Positions 1 to 11,039 of a stretch of 64,000 nt of DNA are shown here, one piece after another. The notes below the pieces were generated by a model, which saw only the letters and a list, made by a program, of their open reading frames with translations, had not been told where the DNA came from and did no database searches. The translations under genes were made by a program, and so were the position numbers. Each line of letters opens with the position of its first letter. Position 1 is the stretch's first letter. The stretch is from Brachypalpus laphriformis. Its lineage: Eukaryota; Arthropoda; Insecta; Diptera; Syrphidae. Location: positions 165,343,195 to 165,407,194 of the forward strand of contig OX246755.1 of the NCBI GenBank assembly GCA_945910035.1, given 5' to 3'.

Positions 1-2390
1 TCAATGAGTGAGCACTTTCCCCTCTACAGGATCAGCAAGTATGTGTGATGAAATACCTGATCTTGGGGTGATTAAAGTGAGACGCCGCCCAAAATTTGTT
101 CACGAAATTATCTCATTATCTGACTTGTAAGCAGTTTCGTCTTGGATATGTTGCAAATTCGTGGCTAAATTATTCAGCTACACCCCTTCACTTTTAATAA
201 GAAATATTTACAAGAACAGGCAATCTGAAATTTGCCTTAAGACGTGTCAGAGGGTTGAGTTTACAGTTACTGACCACATGTAATTCCACATTTTTAGAGA
301 GAAGAAGGAAAACTGAAAGCCAATCCTCGACGTACACCTAGATAGTTTAGAGAACACGCCCTGAAACAAAGGATTCAAAACAATAGACAGGGACTATCCG
401 GAACTAATCAAAAGAGTGAACGCGATTCGAAAAACATGAGTGCCTTCAACATTCAAGTGGTGCAACAAGCCATCAATGGAAACAAGAATCTAAAGGTACT
501 CGTATTCAGATCAGAAAGGCCAAACTTTGGTTATTTACAGAATGAAAATGATCTCAAGAACTGTCTTGCTATATGTACTAGAAACAGTGAGTCTGATCAG
601 CAGAAGTGCAAAACGCTTCTTGTTTTGTCAGCATTCAATGAAAAGTACAAATTTTAGCTATTTACTTGAGAGGCAGAGTGATGTACGATGAAATCAGAGG
701 GAGGTCAAGGCGTCAGACGAAGTAAAACATATTTCACGACACGAGTAGTGCTAAGCTAGGTAATACGCATAATGAATTGACGTCCTAGGAAAACCAAAAC
801 ACCTCCTAAGCCAGACGCAAGGATGGCGCAGAACTATTGCAGGATTAAGAATATGCCCGCGCCTCGGAAAAACAAGAATATACTCTCTACAGAAGTTGAA
901 TGATTATTTAATAACAATAAACGAAAATCAAACACCAATAATTTTTATATCCGCAACACACGCACTATTATTGAATTTCCGTCAGAATTAATTTTCTCAA
1001 TAAAATAACACCACCCATTCGCTGTCATTGATTCATTGTGATAGAAAATTACTTCCTTCTTAGATTTTGGCCTCGCTTTGCCTAATAAAAAAAAAAGTTC
1101 AGCAGTAGAACGCATGAGGTTATAGATGCGAAATGCTGGAATTGTCCCTCGGCGACAAAGACTTATTGTTACAATCGAAGACAATTCTTCTCGAGAGGAA
1201 TGTGTGAGAGAGAACCTAAATTGGAGGAGGGTGCACATATAAAGAATAAAGATTACCAAAGATGAAGAAAATGAAAAAGAAGAAGAAGAGAATGTCTTAT
1301 CTGAACCAAGGAAAACATCTTACTAATCACACGGCCCGAAGGTGTCATTTGTCTTTTTAATGATTTCATTCATTTGGATCTGATGTGGTAAATTGTAGTC
1401 TTTTCAGTGTGCGACGTTAGCAAATGGTAGTTGATACAATATACTACATGTGGCAACAATGTTCAAAGAGCAAATGGTTATCGATTTTATTTCTAACCTC
1501 ACCAGGTGATTGTATGTTATACGAATTTCCAAGATATGTGATACAGAGATTCAAATAATTAATAGAGACTTGGAAGTCTTTCGAATGTGAACTGCAAGTA
1601 TTGTACGGTCGCAAGGTGATTTCGCTGCTACCGGAGCTTATAATGTTTAGTCTCATTACCATTCAATACTCTTGCACTGTATCTAAGATTACCATTCGGA
1701 GCAGTGAATAGATGTATTTATCAAAGACTACCACAGTCGTCTCCGGACTAGGATGAGAGAAAAATCAGAGATCTACTTGCTTTTACAAGAACGGATCAAA
1801 AATAAGAGCAGATTTGAAAGAGGTGTCCTTCCAGGAGCAGAAACAGGGAGACTCTAAGAAACTCATTGGTCGAACTTACCAGGTACCACTGAAGAAGGAA
1901 AATGTTGCTCAAACTGAATGCGATCAGCATAATTAACCGCAGATGGATGAACTATGTGTCATGCTACCGACCAGATCCTAACCTAGATCAGAAACGTTCA
2001 AGGTACTTGATAACACTGAGAAAACTGAGACTGTACACAATCACAGTTGTAGATTCCATGGTGTGACAGTATCTCACAGCTACCCACTACAAATTCTTTC
2101 TCAAATGATACCTATAGGAGATATGTGGGCGACACGTGACACGCTCCCCCTGAATTAGAAGAAACTTTGTCTTCAGAGCGTATCTCTTTTATAACATTTT
2201 TTTTTCGCATGGGGATGGTGGAAAAAGCTACTGCTCACGAGAAGTAGGCCCGCTCTGCTTCAAGTAGTATGGGGCACTCACTTAAAAAACGCCTTAGCTT
2301 CTTTTTAACTTGACACCATCCACTCCGGAACCGCTTATGCATTACTTTGGAGTGGTATCGTTTCCTTTCCCCTCTGCAGTCTATTTTTTC
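1..2390. other. Gene-free stretch, nothing recognised
   Basis: No reading frame here resembles a protein family I know. The longest open stretches (for example 436-657 +, 945-1259 -) are short, lack motifs and have the composition expected by chance. Short homopolymer runs (A at 1088-1097, T at 2200-2208) are the only simple structure. Old, unrecognisable repeats may be present. Confidence 0.6.
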
Positions 2391-2399
2391 TTAGCCGTG

Positions 2400-4068
2400 A
2401 AGCCTATTTTTATCAGGCTTATATATGCCTTGTGAGGGTATGATATGATCTTCTTTGCCTTTAATACTGCCTCGACAAAGGAGCATATTTTATTCCATTT
2501 GCCTTCACCGGATGGCATTATTCCCACTACGTTCTCTGGACTTATGACGCTTGAATACCTCCAGCTGCAGCCTGCTTTCATCTGCCGTCCATCGTGTGCA
2601 GCTAAAGATCGTGTGCTCTACATTGTCGTGTGAAAAGTCATCGTACTGGCAAGCTGTGCTCCCCACTTTCCCTATCTTACGCAGGTACGCGTTGAAATAC
2701 CCATGCCCTGTAAGAAACTGAGTTAAGTAGTAGTTGACTTCTCCATATCTCCGCTCCAACCATCCAGCAACGTTGGTGATTAGTCTTGCTGTCCATTTAC
2801 CTCTGATTTATGAATTCCCGCGTTCTTTGGTGAGTTCTTCAGCTTCCGATTTTTCAGCTCCTTTTCCCATTTCTGCTTTCCTTTTATGGATGCACATTCT
2901 CTCCGCTACTTAGAGGTCGCTCCCGCAATTACGAGGAATGCCGGCTCTGACACCGTTCGATATAAGCTTAATTCTCGTTAAGCTACTCTCTCTGTATTGC
3001 TACCATTCACTTGCTGTACTTTGCTTGTTTGATCGCATTGGCCCAGATTTCACTGCCATATAAAAGTATGGCGTGTGCGATTGACATTAGGAGTCTCCGT
3101 GTGCTTACCGTGGGGCTTCTAACGTTCGCCATTAGCCTGCTCAGCGATGTGGTAACCTTTTCGGCTTTTTCTGCCGCAGTCTTAATGTAGTGCCAGAACT
3201 TGAGATTTGAATCCAGTCTCAGTCCCTGGTACTTTACTCCGTCCTTTGTTGTTATTATTTCCGAGTTCACTTGAAGCTCAGAAATAGTAGGTATTCGTCT
3301 TTTTATCTGTTGCAAGGCTTAGGCCGTGATCTTCCATCCAAGAGTTGACATGTCTCTTCTGTGCATTCTCTGTATTTTGTGCAATAATCACTACGGCAAT
3401 GTCATCTGCGTAGCCGACTAGGAAACAGTCGTTGGGCATCTCCATACATAAAATCCCGTCGTTAGAGATCTTCCACAAATCGGGTCCCAGTATTGAACCC
3501 TGTGCTGCTCCTGTAGTGATTTTCTTCCTAAGTAGCCCCTCTACGGTATTATAGATGAGCCATCTGTCTCTGAGGTAGTCTTTAACCATCACCAGTAGAT
3601 GCTTTAGTACTCTGAATGTGCTTTCTAGAGCGTTTAATATATCTGCCAATCTGGCATAGTTGAAGGCGCTTTTTACATCCAACGTTGCTAGCTTAACGTT
3701 TTTTCTAGACAGCTCCTATTGTAGGATGGTTTTTTCTGAAGCCGTATTGCCTTTCTACTAAATCTTCTGCTCTCTGAACTGCTGCAGTGAGTCACGACTT
3801 CAGCATATTCTCCAACAGCTTGCCTACGGTGTCCAGCAAGACAGAGACCTGCACGCTGATAGGGTAGTCGGGGCTCCTTTTGCCTTGCTGATTAGTGCCA
3901 GACGCTGCATTTTCCAGTTTTTGAGAAACGCACCTTCTATTAAGCAACTGGTTTACATATTGAACAACTGCCGGGAACAACTCCGGGCGATTAGCTTCAA
4001 AACTTCTGCTGGTATACTGTCGGGGCCGTCGGGTTATCCCTTTGATAATCTTGGAGATGTTGGGTCTT
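2400..4068 (-). mobile_element. R1-clade non-LTR retrotransposon, RT and C-terminal region, degenerate
   Basis: Read on the minus strand this is the downstream half of an R1-clade LINE. A pre-palm segment (about 4060-3790) ends in a CLLDTLGKL-like motif (VLLDTVGKLLENML). The palm (3682-3278) carries GAAQGSILGPDLW and the catalytic YADD box at 3401-3412. A thumb segment (3315-3007) has the family signature AILLYGSEIWANA. A C-terminal segment (2759-2505) has LTQFLTGHGYFNAYL followed by a Cys/His cluster. R1 proteins nick DNA with an APE-type endonuclease and prime cDNA synthesis at the nick; here the endonuclease and ORF1 are absent. Frameshifts separate all segments, so it is a dead copy. Clade assignment rests on these motifs; a related R1-like lineage is possible. 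The upstream edge abuts an RTE 3' end. Confidence 0.85.
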
Positions 4069-4070
4069 GC

Positions 4071-4280
4071 AGAGTCTTCGAATCTAACCCCAAGGGACGA
4101 CGCAGTAGAGGACTTCCTCACCGTAGGTGGCGCGCACAAGTTCAAGGGGACCTCGATCCACTTGTAGTGCGCAACTGGAGGCAATTAACTAAAGACCGAG
4201 CTAAATGGAGAGGCTTATTTGTTGAGGCCAAGGTTCACCCCGAAATGTAGCGCCACCTAAGTATGTAACTATGTAAGATG
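4071..4280 (+). mobile_element. RTE-like element, 3' end fragment
   Basis: The frame reads RVFESNPKGRRSRGLPHRRW, then GDLDPLVVRNWRQL and AKWRGLFVEA. This is the same C-terminal tail seen in the long RTE copy at 40.5-43.1 kb. It is followed by TAG and the family's terminal sequence GCGCCACCTAAGTA with a short decayed AAGT-type tail. The rest of the element is missing, as expected of 5' truncation during target-primed reverse transcription. It joins the R1-clade copy on its left, and one probably inserted into or beside the other. Confidence 0.85.
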
Positions 4281-5885
4281 TTGGAAAGGTTCTTCAGTAT
4301 TTTATAAGTAGCTTGGTTTGTTTTTTCCAGTAAGTAGTTCTGGGAAATTTGATAGATTTTTGTGATGTCATAGTGGATATACTCCAGTCTATGTGTATCT
4401 GCATTTTCGTATGGTCCGCCAATCAAACAAAATTGCTTCCATATATACGATTGCTTTTAGAAATGATTAGCCAAAACTAATGCTCGTTAAAACGAAACAG
4501 TTGAGCAGCGACACATATACCACTTCTCAATTAGATTTCGGAAAATCTAGTTCGCAGCTCAACTCTTTTGTTAGGTAGAGATCGTATTCATACTACACCG
4601 TTGTGATCTCTTGAGCAGTCGCAGCACTAGATCAATTTCTTGTGTTGCGAAACTCAACTCAAAATGAATCATAATTGCCCAATTCGAAAAAAATATGACT
4701 CGGTCAGTACATAGACCTCCCAGTTCAAAAGTCAAATTCCACAAACCCCATGCCGTCTACTCTCGTAACATCATAAGAACACAATACAACACACCGCACA
4801 CACATGACAATAAATCGCATTACTTTCATTATTTATTTCCTTTAAGCATTCATTCGCCCATTTACCATATCTCTGCTTTTGTTCTTCAAAATTGCAGACA
4901 AAAGAGTGTGGTACAAGCCCACAAAAAGGACCGTGGTGTTAAATCAAATCACACAAAAAAAAAAACACAAACGGCATTTCTGTAGCTGCTGCTATGCTGA
5001 TGAACACTATGACCATTTGTCATAGCCGTATTGTACATACTCCGCAATCCATGTGCATGTGTCAATGCTCTGCTAAGGCACCACCAACAACCATTTTTTT
5101 TTTTTGTTTCCACTCAAAATTCCTTGGCATCGGAAAAACATACAAATTCATTTATAAAGTCATGTCTTGTGGTTGAACCGAACCGAGCATATTATAAGAC
5201 AACAGAAACATGGCCCAAAAGTGAGTCCATCTAAAGCACAATTTGTGTATGTCATTTGGAGGTTTTCAGTGTTTGCGCCTTTGTGTGCATACGTACATGC
5301 ATATGGAGTACGCATTGAAAAGTGAAAGTCTTTTTCATAGATCTGTCAATTTTCGAGAGCAGACGAGTAGTGCAACAAGGAGGTCTGGTGCAATGGTTTT
5401 CCATTATCTTCTGACCGCATATGATTAGCCTAAATATCTGAACAACTGAGTATGTGATATTGGAGCCGGCTCGTATGGAGGCGTAGGTTTCTCTTTCCTT
5501 GACAAATGTAGTTCAGTTTTGACATCTGTTGTCTTTCGATACAAATCATACAGTCTGTTCCAGAGAGTGGCTATAATTGTTACTTTCTTTATTGGAGTTC
5601 CGAGTAATTTGCATGCAACTAGAAGGAAATTCACTGACGCATGAGTATGTATTGAAAGTATATTTCTATATGATTCCTACTGCACTTGTTAGACTTGATT
5701 GAGTCCTGTTTTGCCTTGAAATGTTAAAATTTAGTTCTACAGCTTTGCTTCCATTAGACGGCAAAGTACCACAATTCACTTTCATAACTTTCTGGTAGAG
5801 TCGAAACGCCTTCAAAAAGGAGTGTGTTCTGAGATCTGCTGTAATATACACAGTCGTACATATGTGTCGACCCTGTGTTGCTATT
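4281..5885. other. Gene-free stretch, AT-rich
   Basis: I see no protein family or RNA gene here. There are A- and T-runs (about 4957-4967 and 5092-5105) and scattered short open frames without motifs, for example 5425-5634 on the minus strand. Treat as unannotated DNA. Confidence 0.55.
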
Positions 5886-5889
5886 TTTC

Positions 5890-6360
5890 GTTGCGTGCCT
5901 TGTCAAGGGACTGGAGTAGCTTATCTGCTCTTTTGGGCATTCCATTCACTTCGAACTCTTTGTAAAGACGATCGCTTTCTTTCGATCATCCAAGGATGAT
6001 TCCATCACCGTTTTTGGCTATCGGGTGGATCCATCTTATATTGGCTTCCAGGTCTATTGTGAACTTGTCCCAGGAGGCTTTGGTGAAATTACATCTACTT
6101 TGGGCAACGGATTCAACAATGGGTATTTGAGTGCCGATGTCAATAATAATGTGTCTATGCTGGCTATGGGGGAAGTTCGCGAGGACTTGACGACTGGTTT
6201 AAAGAGGTCTTAAATCGCGGTTGCAGCTCAAAAATATGAGATCGAAGTTGTAGTTCCTCATCCACTGTCTGGAATGAGAGGAGCTGGTATCCTTGCCATC
6301 GAAGACGAAGTGAAGACCGTTGGCTTCGTACCACCGTGATAGCACAAGTCCGTTTTAGGT
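5890..6360 (-). mobile_element. LINE endonuclease C-terminal part and linker, degenerate
   Basis: On the minus strand broken frames read QHRHIIIDIGTQIPIV and then RCNFTKASWDKFTIDLEANI. This is the typical transition from the end of an APE-type endonuclease to the linker before RT in jockey/I-like LINEs. It continues with WSKESDRLYKEFEVNGMPKR. Upstream the frame NGLHFVFDGKDTSSS fits the region after the catalytic GDFN motif. The N-terminal part of what may be the same endonuclease lies at 7825-8000, on the other side of the RpL3 retrocopy. Several stops and frameshifts are present. The family is recognised only at the level of endonuclease plus linker. Confidence 0.65.
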
Positions 6361-6362
6361 CG

Positions 6363-7820
6363 TTTTTTTTTTTTGGTATCTCAATGAGGTATGATGACTG
6401 TTTGACCGCGTAAGCATCTGGGTAGTCAAAGAGTGGTATGACACTTTGTGGCCATACATTTCGAGGTTTATTTTATTGGGCATATGTGCATACATATTTC
6501 ATGCGAAGTGGTTCCCTATGAAGATACCAAGACCCAATGATAAATCTTTTTAAAAATTTATCAAAGAGCCCATATGAATTATAAACTTCACTTAGACAGT
6601 TGGAGCAGCTGTAGTTGCAGCTTGCTTTTCTATGATATGATCCTTCTTAAATCGTCCCATGAGGATTGAAAGTGACCATAACCCATTCTGGAGGATATAT
6701 CCATAAACAGTTTGATTTTTTCCAAAGCGGAACGACTGGTGTGAACCAACAGCGACTTACGCAGAGTGATGGCACTCTTCTTTGAACCGATGCAGCATCC
6801 CTTGAGCAAGACAAAGTCATTATTCACCTCAACATAATGAGGGAAGCCACCCATTGGTGTAATGCTCGTGTCGGTCAAATCGTACTCAGTCGACGCGTTG
6901 TTCTTGACCACCTTTCCGTCTTTGGTGTGGATACCAGCTCCGATGCGGTAGATCTTCTCATTGATCTCAATACGGTGATGGTAGCCCTTTTGGCCGGCAT
7001 GTGCGACCATAAAGGACAAACGACTTGGATGTCAGGCTCCGATGCAAGCCACCTTACGCAGACCCTTGTGCGTCTTGTGGAGCAATTTCCTTGTGTGCCA
7101 ACGGCTGGTCACACCCTTGAAACCCTTATACTTGGTAACATCAACGCAATCAATAACTTCGTCCTGTCCGAAGACTTTGGACACTGGTAAGTTTGTTCCG
7201 AGTGTTCCTTCACCTATTTCACTTTATCCTCAATGGTGCCACCATTCAATTGGATTTCCATGATATGCGCTTTCTTTTGATATTGCTTGATCAAGCGGAT
7301 CTGTGAGTGAGCGATGACGCGGATAACCTTGCAGTAGCGTATCATCTTCCTGAAGTCATTCTCAATGCTCTTCTTGCCAACATCATCGATCCACTTCTTG
7401 TTGGTCTTGGAGAAAGCCTTCTTCTTGCTCTTGTACCAGTTCTTATAGAAGTGAGGACAGCATTCCTCAGACAAGTGCTGGGCCCAAACATTGACCAGAG
7501 TACGTAGACCAAATGGAGTCTCGATGTAACCGACGGCTCCAACAACCATTATTGGTGGAGTCTCCATTACGGTAACTGCTTCTACGACCTCCTTCTTGTT
7601 GATCTTTGATCCTGGTCCGCCTCACGAACAATGTGAGTCATATCAGCCCTCTGCCCTACGAAGTATGTAAGATACACCGGTTTTGAGGGATCATCATTGG
7701 GGAAGCCTTAACCTGACCGCGATGTCTAGTTGAGCTCTTCTTTGGGTAGAAAGCCATGGAACCATGGGGAGGCGCAGAAAACTTACGATGAGACATTTTA
7801 AAATTCTACAACGCGTCCTA
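6363..7820 (-). pseudogene. RpL3: Ribosomal protein L3 processed pseudogene (retrocopy)
   Basis: The minus strand encodes an intronless, near full-length copy of large-subunit protein L3, which in life binds 23S/28S-type rRNA near the peptidyl-transferase centre. It starts MSHRKFSAPPHGSMAFYPKK at 7796 and contains VVGAVGYIETPFGLRTLVNV, KSIENDFRKMIRYCKVIRVI, YRIGAGIHTKDGKVVKNNAS and GCCIGSKK. It ends AATTAAPTV with a stop at 6594-6592. It is disabled: frameshifts near 7690, 7610 and 7210, a Trp-to-stop change at 7034-7032 (GA*HPSR), and a frameshift close to the C-terminus. An AATAAA lies near 6470, and an A12 run on the minus strand (6374-6363) may be the old poly(A) tail. Lack of introns plus an A-run points to a retrocopy. 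I could not find a convincing target-site duplication. Confidence 0.93.
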
Positions 7821-7824
7821 TCCA

Positions 7825-8000
7825 TTCAGTGTACCCATGTATTTTTCCTTTTTTCAAAAGTCTGCTACCGAAGCTGAATGAGTTTCTTCGATGGTTACTA
7901 CGTCGATGCCATTGTCCTTAAGAATCTTTGAAAGGTATTCGCCTTTGAACTTGCTTATACTTCCAATATTTAGTCGGAGAATGTGAACTGAATGTTCGAT
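7825..8000 (-). mobile_element. LINE endonuclease N-terminal fragment
   Basis: The minus-strand frame reads LRLNIGSISKFKGEYLSKIL and then DNGIDVVTIEETHSASVADF. This is the opening of an APE-type LINE endonuclease, with the catalytic Glu in the EETH motif. It is followed by KKEKYMG, which resembles the usual GKIPGY segment. It ends where the RpL3 retrocopy begins, and matching C-terminal endonuclease sequence lies beyond that retrocopy at 5890-6360. I infer one older element split by the insertion, with some loss of the middle. Confidence 0.6.
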
Positions 8001-8565
8001 TGTCTTAAACAAGAATCTCTTAAGAGATCAGTTTCTTGTATTAGAATTTGTTGACTGCATTTAGTTTCGGTAGCTATTTTGATAGCCGGGAGATCTGTTA
8101 ATGTCATTTGATTGTTTGGTAGCCTTATTGTAATAGGTCATTTAGCGTTACCTTGGGTGCATTACGTGGAGGCGATCTATCATTGCATCCCAGACGCTCT
8201 AAACGTTTTGCTTAGTCTACTAGCACTAGATTCGATTGCTCAGAAGGAGGACATGAATGCGACTTGTCATGGCATGGAAGACTAATTCGTTATACGAGTA
8301 CCTCGGAACGGTTTTCGTCGTTCATGACTCTCTTCGATAATATCGGCTAGTAGGAGATGAAGTGTTATGAAATGAAGTGATATGAAGTGTACTTCCCCGA
8401 GGTATTCAAATGGGAAATTCATTCTTCTTCCACGAGTACACTGATCTGAGCAGATAAAACAATACCCACTTGCTGTAAGCCAGTCGAGAATTACTAGAAC
8501 TAGATTCGATGTCGTAATACATATATTCTTCAATTGTTCTTGAACAAGTGAGACTTTTCTTCTTC
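8001..8565. other. Gene-free stretch
   Basis: No family recognised. A short imperfect reiteration of GAAGTG/ATGAAGTG units occurs at about 8356-8392. The minus-strand open frame 8282-8533 simply reads through it and has no motif. Confidence 0.5.
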
Positions 8566-8569
8566 GCCC

Positions 8570-9690
8570 TAGCCCTAGTCCTATTTTGGATCGGCTGGCC
8601 TTGTACGATATCTCTAGGCTGTTCTATCCTGGGTTGTCCGAGTGTTCACATCATTCTTCTTGTGTCCTTCTTTATGGTTTTGCTCTAGATTTTGGGGTGG
8701 TCTTCCCGGACCTTTTCTCGTATCTGGAAAATCCACCACTTGCCTTACTGCTTGGTCGTCAGCTCTACGTATAACATGTTCATACCATCGAAGGCGGTGC
8801 TCTTGGAATTTTTCGCAGGTAGGTGTTACACCTCTTATATACTTGTTGCTGACTTTGTCAAGCTACGTCACTCCACTGGCCCGCCTCAGCATTCACATTT
8901 CAGTGACATGATGTTCTTCTACGAGTTTCTCAGGTGCAGCCCAGTACTACAAAGCGTACATTATTGCAGGTCTGATAACTGTTTTATATATTTTGCCTTT
9001 TAGACATTGTGGGATCTTTTGGTTATATAAAACACCTGAGGCGGCTTGCCAACTTTGCCAGCCGCACTGAATTCTATGGGTGACTTTCCTTTTTAGTGAA
9101 TCATTGCCGCTGACATCTGAGGTTTGGTATTTAAAGCTATCCGACTCTGTAATGAGTTGGTCACTATTCTTAGCTTCACCGCTCTTAGAGCGCCTTTGTT
9201 TAAGCAGAATTCAGCCATTAGGCCAGAGGACGTAAAAGCGTCCACCCATAGGGAAAGTCTTTGTTGCTTTCAGATGCTTCATCGTCTGCTAGAGGGTCTA
9301 TATCGTCAGCGTATGCAGCGTCCACGGTAAGCTTCCTTAGATTTCGCGGGTCAGGAGGTCTATCACTAGATCGAACAGCGATTGGCTTAAGGCTGAGCCT
9401 TGATGGACACTTATTTTTAGTTCGAATTTATCGGAAAGTTCACAGATGCACTTTACTTGGGTTGGTACTTGGTGGTATGTATCACAGACCAGTTCTGGAA
9501 TGAACATTCTGCATTCTAAGGAACTGAAATACCAATTCTTTCGGCACTCGGTCAATGAATACGCCACAGAGATTCTTCTATTAAGGCGATGCTTCTCAAT
9601 AAGCGTTCGTAGAATATGGAAAACATCAACTGCTGATTTTTCACTGACGAAGGCAAATTGATTTTCGTTGGATAAGGTCCCTTTCCATTT
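8570..9690 (-). mobile_element. LINE reverse transcriptase remnant (family D)
   Basis: Minus-strand frames give an RT of the endonuclease-RT type common in invertebrates. It opens with NQFAFVSEKSAVDVFHILRT, then ISVHQGSALSQSLFDLVIDL, then the catalytic box AAYADDIDPLADDEA with YADD at 9313-9302. After a badly broken thumb region the C-terminus reads EKFQEHRLRWYEHVIRRADD and then PGRPP, matching the usual RWYGHV...GRPK ending. Multiple stops and frameshifts make it inactive. No endonuclease is left. It is a different family from the RTE copies elsewhere in the window. The clade (CR1/L1-like versus RTE-like) is not settled. Confidence 0.75.
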
Positions 9691-11035
9691 GTTCGGTCAA
9701 CCTAAGCTGAGTTCTTCTTCTGCTGCGTTGTCACCTACAGAAGAAATTTGAAGCCTTTTTGGAGCTATGACGTTAGTGTCCAAACCATCTCAGTGCTGTA
9801 TGCGTACCCTTCTATCGAAGTTGATACCACTCTTTGTGCCATACGATTCATCATTGTATCTTCTCCTCCACTCACTGCCTGTGCAGACGGGACAACAAAT
9901 TATTCACTGAATCCTTTAAGAAACTATGTGTACTTCTTTAAGAAGTGAGACGAGGTATGTATATGTAGGTCGATGACTCCAAAACAAATTTGTACATCTT
10001 ACCCACTCGTATGTGCAAATCTGCTTCAATCCATCAACACATACGCCAAAGACGAAAATTCCATTTCACTGAAGAAGCTTGTGAAATAGCCGATTGCATT
10101 ACATACGAGTACTCCTGCATCTATCGAAAGGCAGGAAACTTCATCCCAAGAAAAAACAAATTCGAACTGACAACAATTCACGGAACAGACACATCTCAGC
10201 AGTTCACTTTCTTTACATACGTACTCGTAGTCCCACATAAAACTGTGACTTTGCTGAACTAGATTTCTGTGTCTGCCAAGGAGACAAACCACGACAAACC
10301 ACAGTGCACTGCATAATCCAAAATACACGAGCACACACAAACTCAGCTTCCTTATTTCAATTTCAATTTTGTTTTATGTAAATTTCTTTAGTTTTTGAGT
10401 AACGAGATTTTATTTTTAACTCGACTTTCCTTACCTATCCTCTTGCGGATATGTTATTTGCACTCATGTTGATTATTCTGACATACATTGTGTATATCGG
10501 CAGATAGACAAAATGAGCAAACAAACCGACAGACATCCGTGAAAAGATGGAATCGGATGCTATTGCTAAAACGTGAGCAGAAACGAAACCCCGTGAAAAT
10601 AAGAAAAATACCAAAAAGTCGGGCTTTTGATTAAAGCGCATTGGGCTTGGGACGGTTACGGTTTTACTTTCAGTTCAACTGAAAATTTGTCTATGTAAAC
10701 CAAACGGGACCATGCTACTTGCAATTGTATCTTGATGCGATTTTGAATTTTTTATATCATTAAATCCTGGCAAATTGAATGGCTTACCGTTTTCGCGACG
10801 AGAGATTCATTTGTTTGCGGTTGGGTTGTGGGTTTCTTACCAAACGGATCTGGAGGAGCATAGGTAGTACATTTTATTTTCATGAACAGGAATGGATGGA
10901 TTCAAACATAAAAAGAAGCGTTCAGTTGTACTTCACATTCTTAGGTGTTCAACTGCAATTAATTCAGATTCGAAGTTCAGTTGAAATATTTGAAAAAGGG
11001 GCAAGTATTGTAAATGTAAAGGAAAAACTTGTGGT
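9691..11035. other. Gene-free stretch
   Basis: No recognisable coding or RNA gene. Open frames of 60-130 codons on both strands lack motifs. The right edge (from about 10980) merges into the LOA-like copy that follows. Confidence 0.5.
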
Positions 11036-11039
11036 CCTA

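Noticed and set aside
2445..2633. Plus-strand open frames over the R1-clade copy
   Set aside because: Antisense to a well-supported R1 C-terminus.
6025..6213. Plus-strand 62-codon protein
   Set aside because: It is the shadow of the minus-strand LINE endonuclease/linker, which has clear family motifs.
6592..7796. Functional RpL3 gene
   Set aside because: Several frameshifts and an internal stop, no introns and an A-run at the 3' end. It is a processed pseudogene.
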